A DNA stretch of 40,510 bases from Acidobacteriota bacterium (GTDB lineage Bacteria > Acidobacteriota > Terriglobia > UBA7540): assembly GCA_021827255.1 (NCBI GenBank), contig JAKAWO010000002.1:1-40510 (forward strand), in the 5' to 3' direction. The position numbers and the translations under genes are program-made. The first letter of the stretch is position 1. Every line of letters starts with the position of its first letter. Below the pieces are notes generated by a model. That model made no database searches, was not told where the DNA came from, and was given only the letters and a program-made list of their open reading frames with translations. Positions 7,875 through 17,201 of this stretch are shown piece after piece.

Positions 7875-9584
7875 ATGAATCTTCAGGAAAACAATCTGGG
7901 CGTTTCCGCGGTACAGCGAAGGCGCCGGCGCTTTCACGCGCTGCAACTCCTCGTCATGCTGCTGGCGGCCGGTGCGCGGGTACAAGCCGCTTCTCCCATT
8001 CCCCAGCTTGTTCAAACGGGCTCTCATTTCCGATTGATGGTGGACGGCCACCCTTTTCTTATCCTGGGAGGGCAGACGCACAATTCGAGCGCGTCCGACC
8101 CGAAAGACTTGGAGCCCGTTTGGGATTCCCTCGTGGCGCTTCATGCCAATACGGCCGAGGTCCCGATCTACTGGGAGCTGATTGAGCCCAAGCCCGGCCA
8201 ATTTGATTTTCATCTGGTGGACGACATCATCGATGGGGCGCGGCATCACGATTTGCGCCTGATCCTGTTGTGGTTTGGCACCTGGAAGTGGGTGGAAAAC
8301 AGCGGGATGGCTTACACGCCCGGATGGATCAAAAAAGATCCCGGCAAGTATTTTCACGCGCGTGACGCTGCCGGCCAGCCGCTTGACAACATCTCGCCCT
8401 TTTGCGCGGCGGCCGAGCAAGCGGACTCGCAAGCGTTCTCCGCGTTAATGCGGCATATTCGGAGCATTGATTCCACTCAGCACACGGTCATCATGATGCA
8501 GGTCGAAAACGAAAGCGGCCTGGAAGGGACGGACCGCGACTATTCACCGGAAGCCAACCGGGCGTATCAGTCTGAAGTCCCCGCGCGGCTGATGAGCTAT
8601 CTCACCGACCACCGCAGTGATTTGGCGCCTGCACTTGCGGCCGCCTGGGCCGGCCGGCACAATCCCTCCAGCGGAACCTGGCCACAAGTGTTTGGCGGCC
8701 TTGCGCCGGAGGCGTTCACCGCCTGGTACGTGGCCCGGTACATTAACGCCGTGGCGGCCGCCGGGCAAGCGGTGTATCCGCTGCCGATGTATTGCAACGC
8801 TTGGCCCATCAGTCCGGGAGAAGTGCGCGCGGGCGACTGGCCGAGCGGCACGCCCACGCCTCACGTGCTGGACGTATGGAAAGCGGCTGCGCCTCACATT
8901 GCGGTCCTGGCTCCGGATATTTATAGCGCTCGATTCCGGAGAATCGCCGCCGAGTACACCCGGCCGGACAATCCGCTGCTCATTGTTGAGACTTCTTTCG
9001 CGCCCTCGCACGCGCCTTTCGTGTTTTCGGCGCTGGCCGAATTCAACGGTATCGGCTTCTCGCCCTTTGGCATTGACCGCGCCGTCGAACACGGCAGGCT
9101 GAATCCCGGGGCAGCGGCGCTTGCGGGAAGCTATCAAGTGCTTGAGCCTCTGCTGCCGCTCATCGAGAAGTTTCAGTACACCGGCCGGTTATTCTCCATC
9201 GTGCAGGGGGCCGACAAGGCGGAGACGATCTCGCTCGGTCATGAGCTCGCAGCAGTCGCAGATTTCGGGCCCGCTTTCAGGTTTGGGCCGCCGCGCCCCA
9301 ATGCGGCCCAGGCGGCTCCGGCCGGCGGCATCATTATCGAGCTTGCTCCGGATGATTATGTTGTAGCTGGGTACGGATTTAGTCTTGTGTTCCGCGAGCT
9401 CCAGGGCCCGCCACGCAGCCCGCAATTTCTCTCTATTGAAGAAGGGACATTCCAAGGCAGCAATTGGGTTCGACGGCGGCTCTTGAATGGCGACGAGCGT
9501 CACGTCGACTTTAGGCAAGGACCGCGCATTCTGAGGGTGAGGCTCGTGAAATCTCACCAGCGTCCTGAGAGGCCGAACTCGTAA
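7875..9584 (+). CDS. Secreted beta-galactosidase-like glycoside hydrolase (GH35/GH42-type with DUF5597-like C-terminus)
   Basis: This 569-residue protein has a signal peptide (RRRRFHALQLLVMLLAAGARVQA). The mature part begins with the beta-galactosidase N-terminal pattern HFRLMVDGHPFLILGGQTHNS, then TAEVPIYWELIEPKPGQFDF, which is TIM-barrel strand architecture. The likely acid/base is Glu213 in MMQVENESG and the likely nucleophile Glu372 in LLIVETSF. The C-terminal third resembles the DUF5597 beta-sandwich region that accompanies this subgroup. It should hydrolyse beta-galactosides or similar plant oligosaccharides in the periplasm or outside the cell. The ATG has a GGGAGGGAG site a few bases upstream. 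The gene stands alone on this strand. Confidence 0.83.
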   Translation: MNLQENNLGVSAVQRRRRRFHALQLLVMLLAAGARVQAASPIPQLVQTGSHFRLMVDGHPFLILGGQTHNSSASDPKDLEPVWDSLVALHANTAEVPIYWELIEPKPGQFDFHLVDDIIDGARHHDLRLILLWFGTWKWVENSGMAYTPGWIKKDPGKYFHARDAAGQPLDNISPFCAAAEQADSQAFSALMRHIRSIDSTQHTVIMMQVENESGLEGTDRDYSPEANRAYQSEVPARLMSYLTDHRSDLAPALAAAWAGRHNPSSGTWPQVFGGLAPEAFTAWYVARYINAVAAAGQAVYPLPMYCNAWPISPGEVRAGDWPSGTPTPHVLDVWKAAAPHIAVLAPDIYSARFRRIAAEYTRPDNPLLIVETSFAPSHAPFVFSALAEFNGIGFSPFGIDRAVEHGRLNPGAAALAGSYQVLEPLLPLIEKFQYTGRLFSIVQGADKAETISLGHELAAVADFGPAFRFGPPRPNAAQAAPAGGIIIELAPDDYVVAGYGFSLVFRELQGPPRSPQFLSIEEGTFQGSNWVRRRLLNGDERHVDFRQGPRILRVRLVKSHQRPERPNS

Positions 9585-9981
9585 ATCACTACAAGCCATT
9601 TCAAAACACCACGGAACCCATTGATTTACTTAACCAAACCCGAGTGACCTGGGGGGATGAGCTAGCGCGAAGATTTAAGTCCTTTATTTTCAATAGGGCC
9701 CGGCCGCCTGGTTCCTCCAATCTGCGAGTCATCATGGCAACGGCCCTCGTTTCAATGGGCTACAGAAGGTTTTGAAATGACTTCTAGGAAATCTGCTTGT
9801 AAGTCAGGATGATCCGTCGCCCAGTTGTTGAGAAAGCATCGGACTGGCGAAAAAATTCAGAGAAAGTCATTCTTCCAATTCTTCACCACCAAATAAGTTT
9901 CGCCTCGCGCTCAGTAAGCAATCGGGATGACAGCCATGGAAATGGTTTTGAGTATAATAGAGCGATCCAGGGCGGCGGGCT
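9585..9981. other. Intergenic region, no gene
   Basis: This stretch of about 400 bp is visibly lower in GC than its surroundings. No open frame in it has protein-like composition. A TATAAT box (9953-9958) near its right end could be a -10 element for the short fragment gene that follows, but no well-spaced -35 was found. Confidence 0.4.
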
Positions 9982-10194
9982 ATGTTCGGGCAGAGGCGCA
10001 GACTGGCTTATACCTCTCTTCTGGCAGCGCTATGTGTTGCCGCAGGGATCGTGGGGGTTTGGACATTTGTCAAAGGGCGGCAACGAAGTGGAACATCAAT
10101 TCAACACGTCGCAGCTAATGATCCGAAGGCCATTCTTGCCGAAGCAAATCATTTTGCCTTCCTCTCCAACTCCTATCGGGCCGAGCCTCTTTAA
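9982..10194 (+). pseudogene. N-terminal fragment of an exported TPR-type protein
   Basis: Seventy residues start with a positively charged signal anchor (MFGQRRRLAYTSLLAALCVAAGIVGVW). They end DPKAILAEANHFAFLSNSYRAEPL followed by a stop. The last part resembles the first TPR of larger exported acidobacterial proteins, which would continue with the rest of the helix pair. Continuation in another frame is not obvious. It is therefore either the stump of a deleted gene or a genuine small membrane protein. A perfect TATAAT lies 24 bp upstream of the ATG. Confidence 0.35.
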
Positions 10195-10370
10195 TCGAAT
10201 TATATATCGCCTGCGAGTCGGCACGCTGCCAGGGCATTTGGCTGGAGGCGGGCGTGGCCTTCCAGCCCGCTTGAAGCCGCCTTAGAATGGAATTGAGGTC
10301 AGGCCGGAAGGGATCGAGCATCGCGCGGCGCATAAGGCATGAATGCGCCTGAGCGCCCGAGGGAAGGTTC
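10195..10370. other. Intergenic region before rtcB
   Basis: No gene is visible in these 176 bp. A modest inverted repeat (GGCTGGA near 10241 pairing with TCCAGCC near 10262) lies in the middle. It could be a weak terminator or leader structure, but it lacks a T tract. Confidence 0.25.
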
Positions 10371-11819
10371 ATGCGCATCGAACAGCAGCAACTTGAAAAG
10401 CTCGACGACTACCGCTGGCTGATTCCGCGCAGCGCCCATCCTGGCATGCTGACCGACGCGCTGGTTTACACGAGCGAGCGATTGCTCCAGGATTTGCTCA
10501 AGGACCAGTCACTGGAGCAGGCGGTCAACGTGGCCATGCTGCCGGGCATTGTCGGCCGCTCGCTGGCGATGCCGGACATTCATCAAGGATATGGCTTTCC
10601 CATCGGCGGCGTAGCGGCAACGCTACCGGACGAAGGCGGAGTGGTTTCGCCGGGCGGGGTGGGCTTTGACATCAACTGCGGCGTGCGCCTGCTGGCGAGC
10701 GCGCTCACGCTGGAGGCGGTTCGGCCGAAAATTCGCGAGCTGGTCAACCAGCTCTTCCGCGACATTCCTTCGGGCGCCGGCCGCTCGGGCTTGATCCGGC
10801 TTTCGCACCAGGACTTGGAGCGCGTCATGGTGGAGGGCGCGGCGTGGATGGTGGCCCACGGATACGGCCAGCCCGACGACCTTGCCGCCTGCGAAGAGAA
10901 TGGAGCGATCGAGGGCGCCGACCTCGGCGCCGTCGGTGAGCGCCCACGCAAGCGCGGCCTACCGCAGCTCGGCACTCTCGGCTCCGGCAACCATTTCCTG
11001 GAGGTCCAGTTCGTCGAGCGGATCTTCGATCCGGAAATCGCGCGGAAATTCGGGCTTGCTGAAAATCAGATTGTCGTCCTTATCCATTCCGGCTCGCGCG
11101 GCTTTGGACATCAGGTCTGCACCGATTATCTGAAGGACCTGGACCAGGCCATGCGCCGTTACGGCATCAGCCTGCCCGACCGCCAGCTCGCCTGCGTCCC
11201 CGTTCATTCCCGCGAAGGGCAGGCGTACCTCGGGGCCATGCGGGCGGCGGCGAACTTCGCCTGGGCGAATCGCCAGGGCATCACGCACTTCACGCGCCAG
11301 GCGTTCAAGCGGATCTTCGGCGAGAAGGAAGAGCTGCGCGTCATCTACGACGTTTGCCACAACATCGCCAAGCTGGAGCGGCATACGGTCGGCGGCCGCG
11401 AGCGCAAGGTGCTGGTCCACCGCAAGGGCGCGACGCGAGCGTTTCCCGCCGGCCGCCCGGAGATTCCGGAGGCCTACAAGGAGATCGGCCAGCCCGTGCT
11501 GATTCCGGGCTCGATGGGGACCGCTTCCTACGTGCTGGTCGGCGCGCCGGGATCGCTCGCGGAAACCTTTGGCACCACCTGTCACGGGGCCGGCCGCGTC
11601 ATGAGCCGGACGGCCGCCAAAAAATCCGCCTTCGCCCAAAACGCCCGTGAGCGCCTCGAACAACAGGGGATCCTCGTCCGCGCCGAGACGCGCGATGGCA
11701 TCGCCGAGGAAATCCCGGAAGCTTACAAAGACGTTGAGGCTGTGATCGAGGTCGTCCATAATGCCGGATTGTCGCGGCGGGTGGCGCGCCTGAAGCCGCT
11801 GGGCGTCATCAAGGGTTGA
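10371..11819 (+). CDS. rtcB: RNA-splicing ligase RtcB
   Basis: This 482-residue protein has every landmark of RtcB, the GTP- and Mn2+-dependent ligase that joins 2',3'-cyclic-phosphate (or 3'-phosphate) RNA ends to 5'-OH ends. Metal-binding Asp100 and Cys103 are in GFDINCGVRLL. Further ligand blocks are LGSGNHFLEVQ, VLIHSGSRGFGHQ, VPVHSREGQAYLGAM and VYDVCHNIAKLE-type YDVCHN. The histidine that is guanylylated is His405 in TTCHGAGRVMSR. RKGATRAFPAG and GSMGTASYVLVG complete the active site. The length is normal. No archease or RtcA gene is adjacent. ATG 10371 follows a GAGGGAAGG site, which supports this start. Its in vivo role (tRNA, rRNA or mRNA repair) cannot be told from context. Confidence 0.96.
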   Translation: MRIEQQQLEKLDDYRWLIPRSAHPGMLTDALVYTSERLLQDLLKDQSLEQAVNVAMLPGIVGRSLAMPDIHQGYGFPIGGVAATLPDEGGVVSPGGVGFDINCGVRLLASALTLEAVRPKIRELVNQLFRDIPSGAGRSGLIRLSHQDLERVMVEGAAWMVAHGYGQPDDLAACEENGAIEGADLGAVGERPRKRGLPQLGTLGSGNHFLEVQFVERIFDPEIARKFGLAENQIVVLIHSGSRGFGHQVCTDYLKDLDQAMRRYGISLPDRQLACVPVHSREGQAYLGAMRAAANFAWANRQGITHFTRQAFKRIFGEKEELRVIYDVCHNIAKLERHTVGGRERKVLVHRKGATRAFPAGRPEIPEAYKEIGQPVLIPGSMGTASYVLVGAPGSLAETFGTTCHGAGRVMSRTAAKKSAFAQNARERLEQQGILVRAETRDGIAEEIPEAYKDVEAVIEVVHNAGLSRRVARLKPLGVIKG

Positions 11820-11977
11820 GAGAGTCACAGAAAGTGATCCCGCGGCCCCGCCCACGAGGCTCATCCCTCCCGGCGTCTGCCGCCCGCCGGGTTTTAGACT
11901 GACCTCGCGCGAGGCGCCCTTACAGAGGAAACTTCGGTCATCATCGTCCGCAGCGGCGCTCAGCCGAAGGGTGAAAA

Positions 11978-12598
11978 ATGGTGGACCTATTCCCGCCTCC
12001 TAGCGATGACCGTCATGGCGCCCGGCAGAAGGAGCGTTTCCGTCCTCACCGAGCCTCTCAGCTGGATGACCCGGCACGCTTTGAATATCTGCCGCCCGGC
12101 GAAGTGGCAAGCCTTCTCGACGTACCCGCGGGCGGCCGACTGGTGGATTTCGGCACTGGCACGGGAACTTACGCCATTGAATTGGCGCGGCTTCGCCCCG
12201 ATATCGAGGTCATCGCCGTGGATGAGCTTCCGGAAATGCTCGACCGCCTGTGCTCGAAGCCCCTTGCGGCGACGCTTAGCAACCTCAAGCCGATGCTGAC
12301 CGGCGAAGTCACGGCGCTGGCAAACAAAATTGACCGCCTGCTGGCGCTGAACGTTCTGCACGAGCTTGGTGATAGGGCTCTGCGGGAGCTCGGCGCATTG
12401 CTCAAACCAGCCGCGGTCGCGGTATTTATTGATTGGAACGCCGAGGTCGAGCGGCCCGCCGGACCGCCCGCCGATCACGTTTACAGCCCCACCGAAGCCC
12501 GTGCTCGCCTCGAGCGGTTGGGCTGGACGATCGTGCTCGAACGCGCTTTCTCTTACCACTACGCCTTCTGCGCGCGGAAGAGCCAGCACCATGGTTAA
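11978..12598 (+). CDS. Class I SAM-dependent methyltransferase
   Basis: This 206-residue protein has a SAM-binding motif I (LVDFGTGTGTYAIELARLRPD), an acidic end of strand 2 (IAVDELPEM) and a late motif (LLALNVLHELGD, LKPAAVAVFIDWNAE). These mark a Rossmann-fold methyltransferase of the Methyltransf_11/25 type. The C-terminal helix LERLGWTIVLERAFSYHYAFCAR is typical of small-molecule or UbiE-like enzymes. The N-terminus is polar and lacks a signal peptide, so it should be cytosolic. The substrate is unknown. ATG 11978 is preceded by GAAGGGTGA, a reasonable ribosome-binding site. The gene follows rtcB on the same strand with a 158-bp gap and may have its own promoter. Confidence 0.82.
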   Translation: MVDLFPPPSDDRHGARQKERFRPHRASQLDDPARFEYLPPGEVASLLDVPAGGRLVDFGTGTGTYAIELARLRPDIEVIAVDELPEMLDRLCSKPLAATLSNLKPMLTGEVTALANKIDRLLALNVLHELGDRALRELGALLKPAAVAVFIDWNAEVERPAGPPADHVYSPTEARARLERLGWTIVLERAFSYHYAFCARKSQHHG

Positions 12599-12773
12599 AT
12601 AAAGCTGCGTAGTTCGAGACGGTCCCGCGGCCCCTCTACGTTCTTTGGGGCTTTGCCTGAAACAAGGCTTGGGTTGTTCGTCGAACCTTATGACTTAGGA
12701 CAGTAACCAGAGGATTGCGTCGGCCCTATTTTCACCCTGCTTGAAACGCTCTCGGTCGCCGCATCGCTCGCCA

Positions 12774-14045
12774 TCACGTGTACCGCAGCCAGCGGAAAAC
12801 TTCGATCAGCGACGGTCGCTTGCCGTACATCAGCACGCCCACGCGATAGATCCGCGCCGAGACCAGAACCACTCCGAACGTGGCCGCCAGCGACAATCCC
12901 AGCGAAAGCGCAATCTGCCAGAAGGGCGGCGTCTGCACGGCAATCCGCAGCACCATCAAGATGGGCGACAAAAACGGAATCAGGGAAAGCGTTACGGCCA
13001 GCGGGGAATTGGGGCTGCGCAGGATGACCTTGAATAACAGAAGGCTAATCACGATCATGAGGGTCACCGGAAGCTGAATCTGCTGCGCGTCTTGCTCCGA
13101 AGAGACCATCGAGCCGATCGCCGCGTAAAGCGAGGCATAGAGCAAATAGCCGGCGAGGAAAAACACGACGGCGTAAATCAATAGCTCCACCGGAAGGCGA
13201 AGGGTCGGAAGCGACGCGCCTGGACGCACAAGGCCCGCCATCGCGCCGCCATAGGCGGCAAGCAGGGCGCCGACGACTGTCCAGATCAGATACTGGGTCA
13301 GCGCTACGCCAGCCACACCCAAGATTTTCCCAGCCAGCAGATGGGATGACCGGACGGAAGCGATCAGAATCTCCATGATCCGCGTGGACTTCTCTTCAAT
13401 GACGGAACGCATCGTGGCCATGCCGTAAGCGATCAGGGTGATGTAGAGGACCATGCCGACGATGCCCGCCGTGAAGATGGTCTGGCCTCGCTCGACCCGT
13501 TCGCCGGTCCGGGTGATCTTAATCATCTTGAGGCCCACCCTCTGCACCACGTCTTGAACGTCGTTAACTTTGAGCCCCTGGGCTTGCAGGCGTTCGGCAA
13601 TGACCGCATTGCTGACTGCGCGGCTGAGCGGGCCAGCCAGCATGAGCAATCCGCTGTTGCGGGTGTGAAACTCGGCGGCTTGCCGGCCGCTGAGCGCGCC
13701 CTTGGGAACGACGAGATAGCCGTTTAGGCGGCCGCTCTCCACCTCTTGACGAAGTCGCGCCTCGACGCCGCCCGGCGGTGACTCGAGCGTTTCCACAACA
13801 TCGAACATGGGTTGGCCGCTCGGCAGTTTCTCGTCCAGATTCCGGTCCAAGCCCGCCCCCAGCCCGCCGGCTCGGTCCACGACCGCAATTCGCAGGGCAT
13901 GCGTCACCCGGAGGGTCGAGGTAAAAACCACAAATCCCAGCAGGCCCACCGACACCAGCGGCAGCCCGATCGTGGTCCAGAGGAACATTTTTGAATGGAC
14001 GCGGGTCAGATACTCGCGCTTGATGATGATCCGGAGTTTACGCAT
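12774..14045 (-). CDS. ABC-2 type exporter permease (NatB-like)
   Basis: This 423-residue membrane protein has an N-terminal helix after RKLRIIIKREYLTRVHSK (residues about 20-45) and a large extracytoplasmic loop. Five or six more helices follow from about residue 200 (TAGIVGMVLYITLIAYG, LGVAGVALTQYLIWTVVGALLAAYGG, LLIYAVVFFLAGYLLYASLYAAIGSM, VTLMIVISLLLFKVIL). The motif RSVIEEKSTRIMEILIASVRSSHLLAGK is the signature coupling region of the NatB/YhaP group, related to Na+ or antibiotic exporters. It overlaps the upstream ATPase gene by 8 bp, so the two are co-translated and form one transporter. The transported substrate cannot be inferred. Confidence 0.9.
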   Translation of the reverse strand: MRKLRIIIKREYLTRVHSKMFLWTTIGLPLVSVGLLGFVVFTSTLRVTHALRIAVVDRAGGLGAGLDRNLDEKLPSGQPMFDVVETLESPPGGVEARLRQEVESGRLNGYLVVPKGALSGRQAAEFHTRNSGLLMLAGPLSRAVSNAVIAERLQAQGLKVNDVQDVVQRVGLKMIKITRTGERVERGQTIFTAGIVGMVLYITLIAYGMATMRSVIEEKSTRIMEILIASVRSSHLLAGKILGVAGVALTQYLIWTVVGALLAAYGGAMAGLVRPGASLPTLRLPVELLIYAVVFFLAGYLLYASLYAAIGSMVSSEQDAQQIQLPVTLMIVISLLLFKVILRSPNSPLAVTLSLIPFLSPILMVLRIAVQTPPFWQIALSLGLSLAATFGVVLVSARIYRVGVLMYGKRPSLIEVFRWLRYT

Positions 14046-14946
14046 CGCTGGCCGACACCTTCTCGATGAAAATTTCGTTGAGCGGCGGTTCCATCAACTC
14101 AAACCGCGTGATGCGAACGCCTCGCGCTACCGCGGCCCGCAAGATTTCCTGCGGATCAGCCTGGGGGCGCAGCTTGATCTCCGCGACCTCGCCGTAATGG
14201 CTGACCTTCTCGATTTGAGCGGGCATGGTCAGGAAGCCGTCTTCACCTTGATACTCAATCCGCAAGATGTTCTTGCCGTAAGCCCGCTTGATGGCGCGGA
14301 GTTCGCCGCTCAGCACGTTGCGGCCCTTGTCAATGAGGCAGATCGAGTCGCACATCATTTCCACCTGTTCCATGCGATGCGTGGAGAGGATAAGGGTCGC
14401 GCCGCGCGCTCGCAGCTCGAGCATGATGTCCTTGAGCAGCGCCGCGTTAATCGGGTCGAGGCCCGTGAACGGCTCGTCGAGAATCAACAACGGCGGCTGG
14501 TGGAGCACCGCAGCGGCGAACTGGACCTTCTGCTGCATTCCCTTTGAGAGGTCGTCCACTTTTCGTCCGGCCCACTCGGCGAGCCCTAACCGATCAAGCC
14601 ATTCGCGGGCGCGCCGCTCGGCCTCGGATTCCGCCAGGCCCTTGAGCGCTCCCAGAAAGACCAGCACTTTGAGAACTTCCATGCGCGGGTAAAGGCCGCG
14701 CTCTTCGGGAAGATAACCCATCAGGTCCTGAGAACGCTCGCTCAAAGGCTGACCCAGAATTTCAATCCGCCCCTCGTCGGGAACCAGAATGCGCATCATC
14801 ATCCGCAGGGTGGTCGTTTTCCCAGCCCCGTTCGGTCCTAGCAGGCCGAACAGCGCGCCCTGATGAATGGACAGAGACAAATCATGGACCGCGACCAGCG
14901 AGTCGTAGCGCTTAGTGACGTGATCGAGCAAGACGGCGTCCGCCAT
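14038..14946 (-). CDS. ABC exporter ATP-binding protein (NatA-like)
   Basis: This 302-residue protein has Walker A GPNGAGKT at residues 37-44, the ABC signature LSKGMQQK at about 133-140, Walker B LLILDEP at about 153-159 and the switch His in LILSTHRMEQ at about 190. The C-terminal extension with the substrate-independent DUF4162-like domain (AYGKNILRIEYQGED, to the end PPLNEIFIEKV) is typical of NatA/CcmA-type exporters. It pairs with the permease whose start it overlaps by 8 bp. It is the first gene of the leftward operon, transcribed away from trxB, with a 212-bp divergent gap. Confidence 0.94.
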   Translation of the reverse strand: MADAVLLDHVTKRYDSLVAVHDLSLSIHQGALFGLLGPNGAGKTTTLRMMMRILVPDEGRIEILGQPLSERSQDLMGYLPEERGLYPRMEVLKVLVFLGALKGLAESEAERRAREWLDRLGLAEWAGRKVDDLSKGMQQKVQFAAAVLHQPPLLILDEPFTGLDPINAALLKDIMLELRARGATLILSTHRMEQVEMMCDSICLIDKGRNVLSGELRAIKRAYGKNILRIEYQGEDGFLTMPAQIEKVSHYGEVAEIKLRPQADPQEILRAAVARGVRITRFELMEPPLNEIFIEKVSASDA

Positions 14947-15158
14947 CAGCTTCCTCGTTGGCCTGCAAGACTCCCGCGAAACCGATTCTCCGTCCGAACA
15001 TCTAAAAGGTTTCGCGCCTCAGTTTACACGCTTGACCAGGCGTTGACGAGCGGAGACTTCGGGCGGATCGCTGTTCGGGCGGGCTGTACGGAGGCGCGGG
15101 CATCGGGTAAGATAGCGGTCGGTTCCGGCGTCTGTATTCCATCAGGGGGATTACGCGC

Positions 15159-16079
15159 ATGAGAAACGTTGTGATCATCGGATCAGGGTGTGCGGGTTGG
15201 ACAGCGGCCATCTACGCCGCGCGCGCCAATTTGAAGCCGCTCGTCATTCGCGGGCACGAACCGGGCGGACAACTGACGCTCACCACGCTGGTGGAGAATT
15301 TTCCCGGATTTCCCAACGGCGTTCAGGGGCCTGAGCTGGTCGAGCTGATGCAAAAGCAGGCGGAGAATTTCGGGGCTGATCTCCTGGAAGGTGACGTCAC
15401 CGCCGCCGACCTTTCACGCCGCCCGTTCACCCTGCGGGTGGGAGAGGAATCTATTGAAACCCGAACTCTGATTATTGCCTCCGGGGCCTCGGCAAAACTC
15501 CTGGGCCTTGAATCCGAGCGGAAACTCCTGGGCCACGGCGTCTCGACGTGCGCCACTTGCGACGGATACTTTTTCCGGGGCAAAGAGGTGGCCGTGGTGG
15601 GCGGCGGCGACACCGCAGCGGAAGATTCCCTGTTCCTCACCCGTTACGCGACCGCGGTCAACGTCATTCACCGGCGCGACCAGTTGCGAGCTTCAAAAAT
15701 CATGCAGGATCGCATGCGCCGCAACGAAAAAATAAAATTCATCTGGGACAGCACGGTCACGGACATTCTCGACCCTGACAAGGGCGAGGTATCGGGAATC
15801 AAGCTGAAGAACGTGAAAACCGGAGAGGAGACCCTCAAAAACTGCGACGGTGTTTTTATCGGCATTGGCCATTCGCCGAACACGGCCCTGTTCCGCGGCC
15901 AAGTTGACATGAACGAGCAAGGCTACCTCCTCACGAGGGACGGGAGCAGGACGAGCGTTCCTGGCGTCTTTGCCGCCGGCGACGTTCAAGACCACGTGTA
16001 CCGTCAGGCTATTACAGCGGCGGGTTCGGGGTGCATGGCTGCCATCGACGCGGAACGGTTCCTGGAGGCTGAGCACTGA
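15159..16079 (+). CDS. trxB: Thioredoxin-disulfide reductase
   Basis: This 306-residue flavoprotein reduces thioredoxin with NADPH. The FAD-binding GSGCAGWTAAIYAARA is at the N-terminus. GHEPGGQLTLTTLVENFPGFP is the characteristic TrxB loop. The redox-active pair is Cys131 and Cys134 in STCATCDGYFF. The NADPH-binding VVGGGDTAAEDSLFL and the second FAD motif GVFAAGDVQDHVYRQAITAAGSGCMAAIDAE complete the fold. Length and motif order are standard for low-molecular-weight TrxB. ATG 15159 is preceded by GGGGGA at a suitable distance. It is a single-gene unit divergent from the ABC exporter. The thioredoxin gene itself is not in the window. Confidence 0.96.
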   Translation: MRNVVIIGSGCAGWTAAIYAARANLKPLVIRGHEPGGQLTLTTLVENFPGFPNGVQGPELVELMQKQAENFGADLLEGDVTAADLSRRPFTLRVGEESIETRTLIIASGASAKLLGLESERKLLGHGVSTCATCDGYFFRGKEVAVVGGGDTAAEDSLFLTRYATAVNVIHRRDQLRASKIMQDRMRRNEKIKFIWDSTVTDILDPDKGEVSGIKLKNVKTGEETLKNCDGVFIGIGHSPNTALFRGQVDMNEQGYLLTRDGSRTSVPGVFAAGDVQDHVYRQAITAAGSGCMAAIDAERFLEAEH

Positions 16080-16264
16080 CCATCTCATTGAGTCCTTCCT
16101 CGGATCAGGCGGCTGAACGATGAGCCGGCGGACCGTACCCGCCGTCGTGACGAATCAACGATCGGCCAGCCGAGCCCGCGATCTCCCGCCGGACACCTTC
16201 TGACTCGCGTCGTGATCCGATCGCGTCAAGGCTCAGGAGGCCGCCACTTCACTTTCTCCCGCGC

Positions 16265-17176
16265 ATGCTTCGAACCATACTTCTCTATCTTTCCGAGCGC
16301 GATGGGCCTCGCAAACTGCTCACCTCCACTGCGGCTGGCCGGCGCCTGGCGGCTCGCTTCATTGCCGGCGAGGACCTCGAGGATGCCATCCGCGTAGTCC
16401 ACGGCCTCAATGCCGAAGGGTTCGACGCGACGCTCGATTATCTCGGCGAGAGCGTGCGCGAGCCGGCCACGGCCAGCGCGGCGTCAGGCGCCTACTTGCG
16501 GCTCCTCGACCGGCTGGGCGAGGAAAAGTTGCGCGCGAACATTTCCATCAAACTCACGCAATTGGGGCTGGCCATCCATGAGGACTTGGCTCAGGCCCAT
16601 CTCCTCGAAATCATCCAGCGCGCCATGGCTCACAAAATTTTCGTAAGGATTGACATGGAAGGCTCGGCCTACACGGAGAGCACGCTGCGCATTTTGCGGC
16701 ATTGCGATGCGCCCAGAGAGGCGCTGGGAGCGGTCATCCAAGCGGCGCTTTACCGTAGCGCCAAAGACCTTGAGGACCTCCTGGCGCGGGGTGTCCGAGT
16801 GCGCCTGGTGAAGGGCGCGTATAAAGAGCCGGCGGAGATCGCGTACCCGCGCCAAGCGGACGTGGACGCTAATTTCGTTCGGTTGATGAAGCGATTGCTC
16901 GAGAGCGGCGGCTATCACGCGATCGCGACGCATGATTCGGAAATGATCGCCGCCACAGAGGCCTTCGCGTGCGAGCGCGGGCTGGGCCCGGATCGGTTCG
17001 AGTTCCAGATGCTTTACGGGATCCGCCGTCAGCTCCAGCGGCAGCTTCTGCGCCGAGGCGGCCGGGTGCGGATTTACGTGCCCTACGGCCGCCAGTGGTA
17101 TAGCTACTTCATGCGGCGCCTCGCCGAACGGCCCGCGAATCTCCTGTTCTTGCTGCGCAACATTTTCCGCGCCTGA
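16265..17176 (+). CDS. Proline dehydrogenase (monofunctional PutA/PRODH)
   Basis: This 303-residue protein is a FAD-dependent proline oxidase that converts proline to pyrroline-5-carboxylate. Recognisable blocks are NISIKLTQLGLAI, FVRIDMEGSAYTESTLRI, VRVRLVKGAYKEPAEIAYP and the substrate-binding C-terminus YVPYGRQWYSYFMRRLAERPANL. The length matches monofunctional proline dehydrogenases of Bacillus or Thermus type, not the bifunctional PutA. No P5C dehydrogenase gene is nearby. The ATG at 16265 lies after a C-rich stretch without a clear ribosome-binding site, so the start could be slightly different. The 185 bp upstream hold nothing else recognisable. Confidence 0.9.
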   Translation: MLRTILLYLSERDGPRKLLTSTAAGRRLAARFIAGEDLEDAIRVVHGLNAEGFDATLDYLGESVREPATASAASGAYLRLLDRLGEEKLRANISIKLTQLGLAIHEDLAQAHLLEIIQRAMAHKIFVRIDMEGSAYTESTLRILRHCDAPREALGAVIQAALYRSAKDLEDLLARGVRVRLVKGAYKEPAEIAYPRQADVDANFVRLMKRLLESGGYHAIATHDSEMIAATEAFACERGLGPDRFEFQMLYGIRRQLQRQLLRRGGRVRIYVPYGRQWYSYFMRRLAERPANLLFLLRNIFRA

Positions 17177-17201
17177 ATCGGTCCGCGAATTTCGCGGGCG
17201 G

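Noticed and set aside
8544..9137. Minus-strand ORF inside the glycosidase gene
   Set aside because: Shadow of a well-supported plus-strand gene with catalytic motifs.
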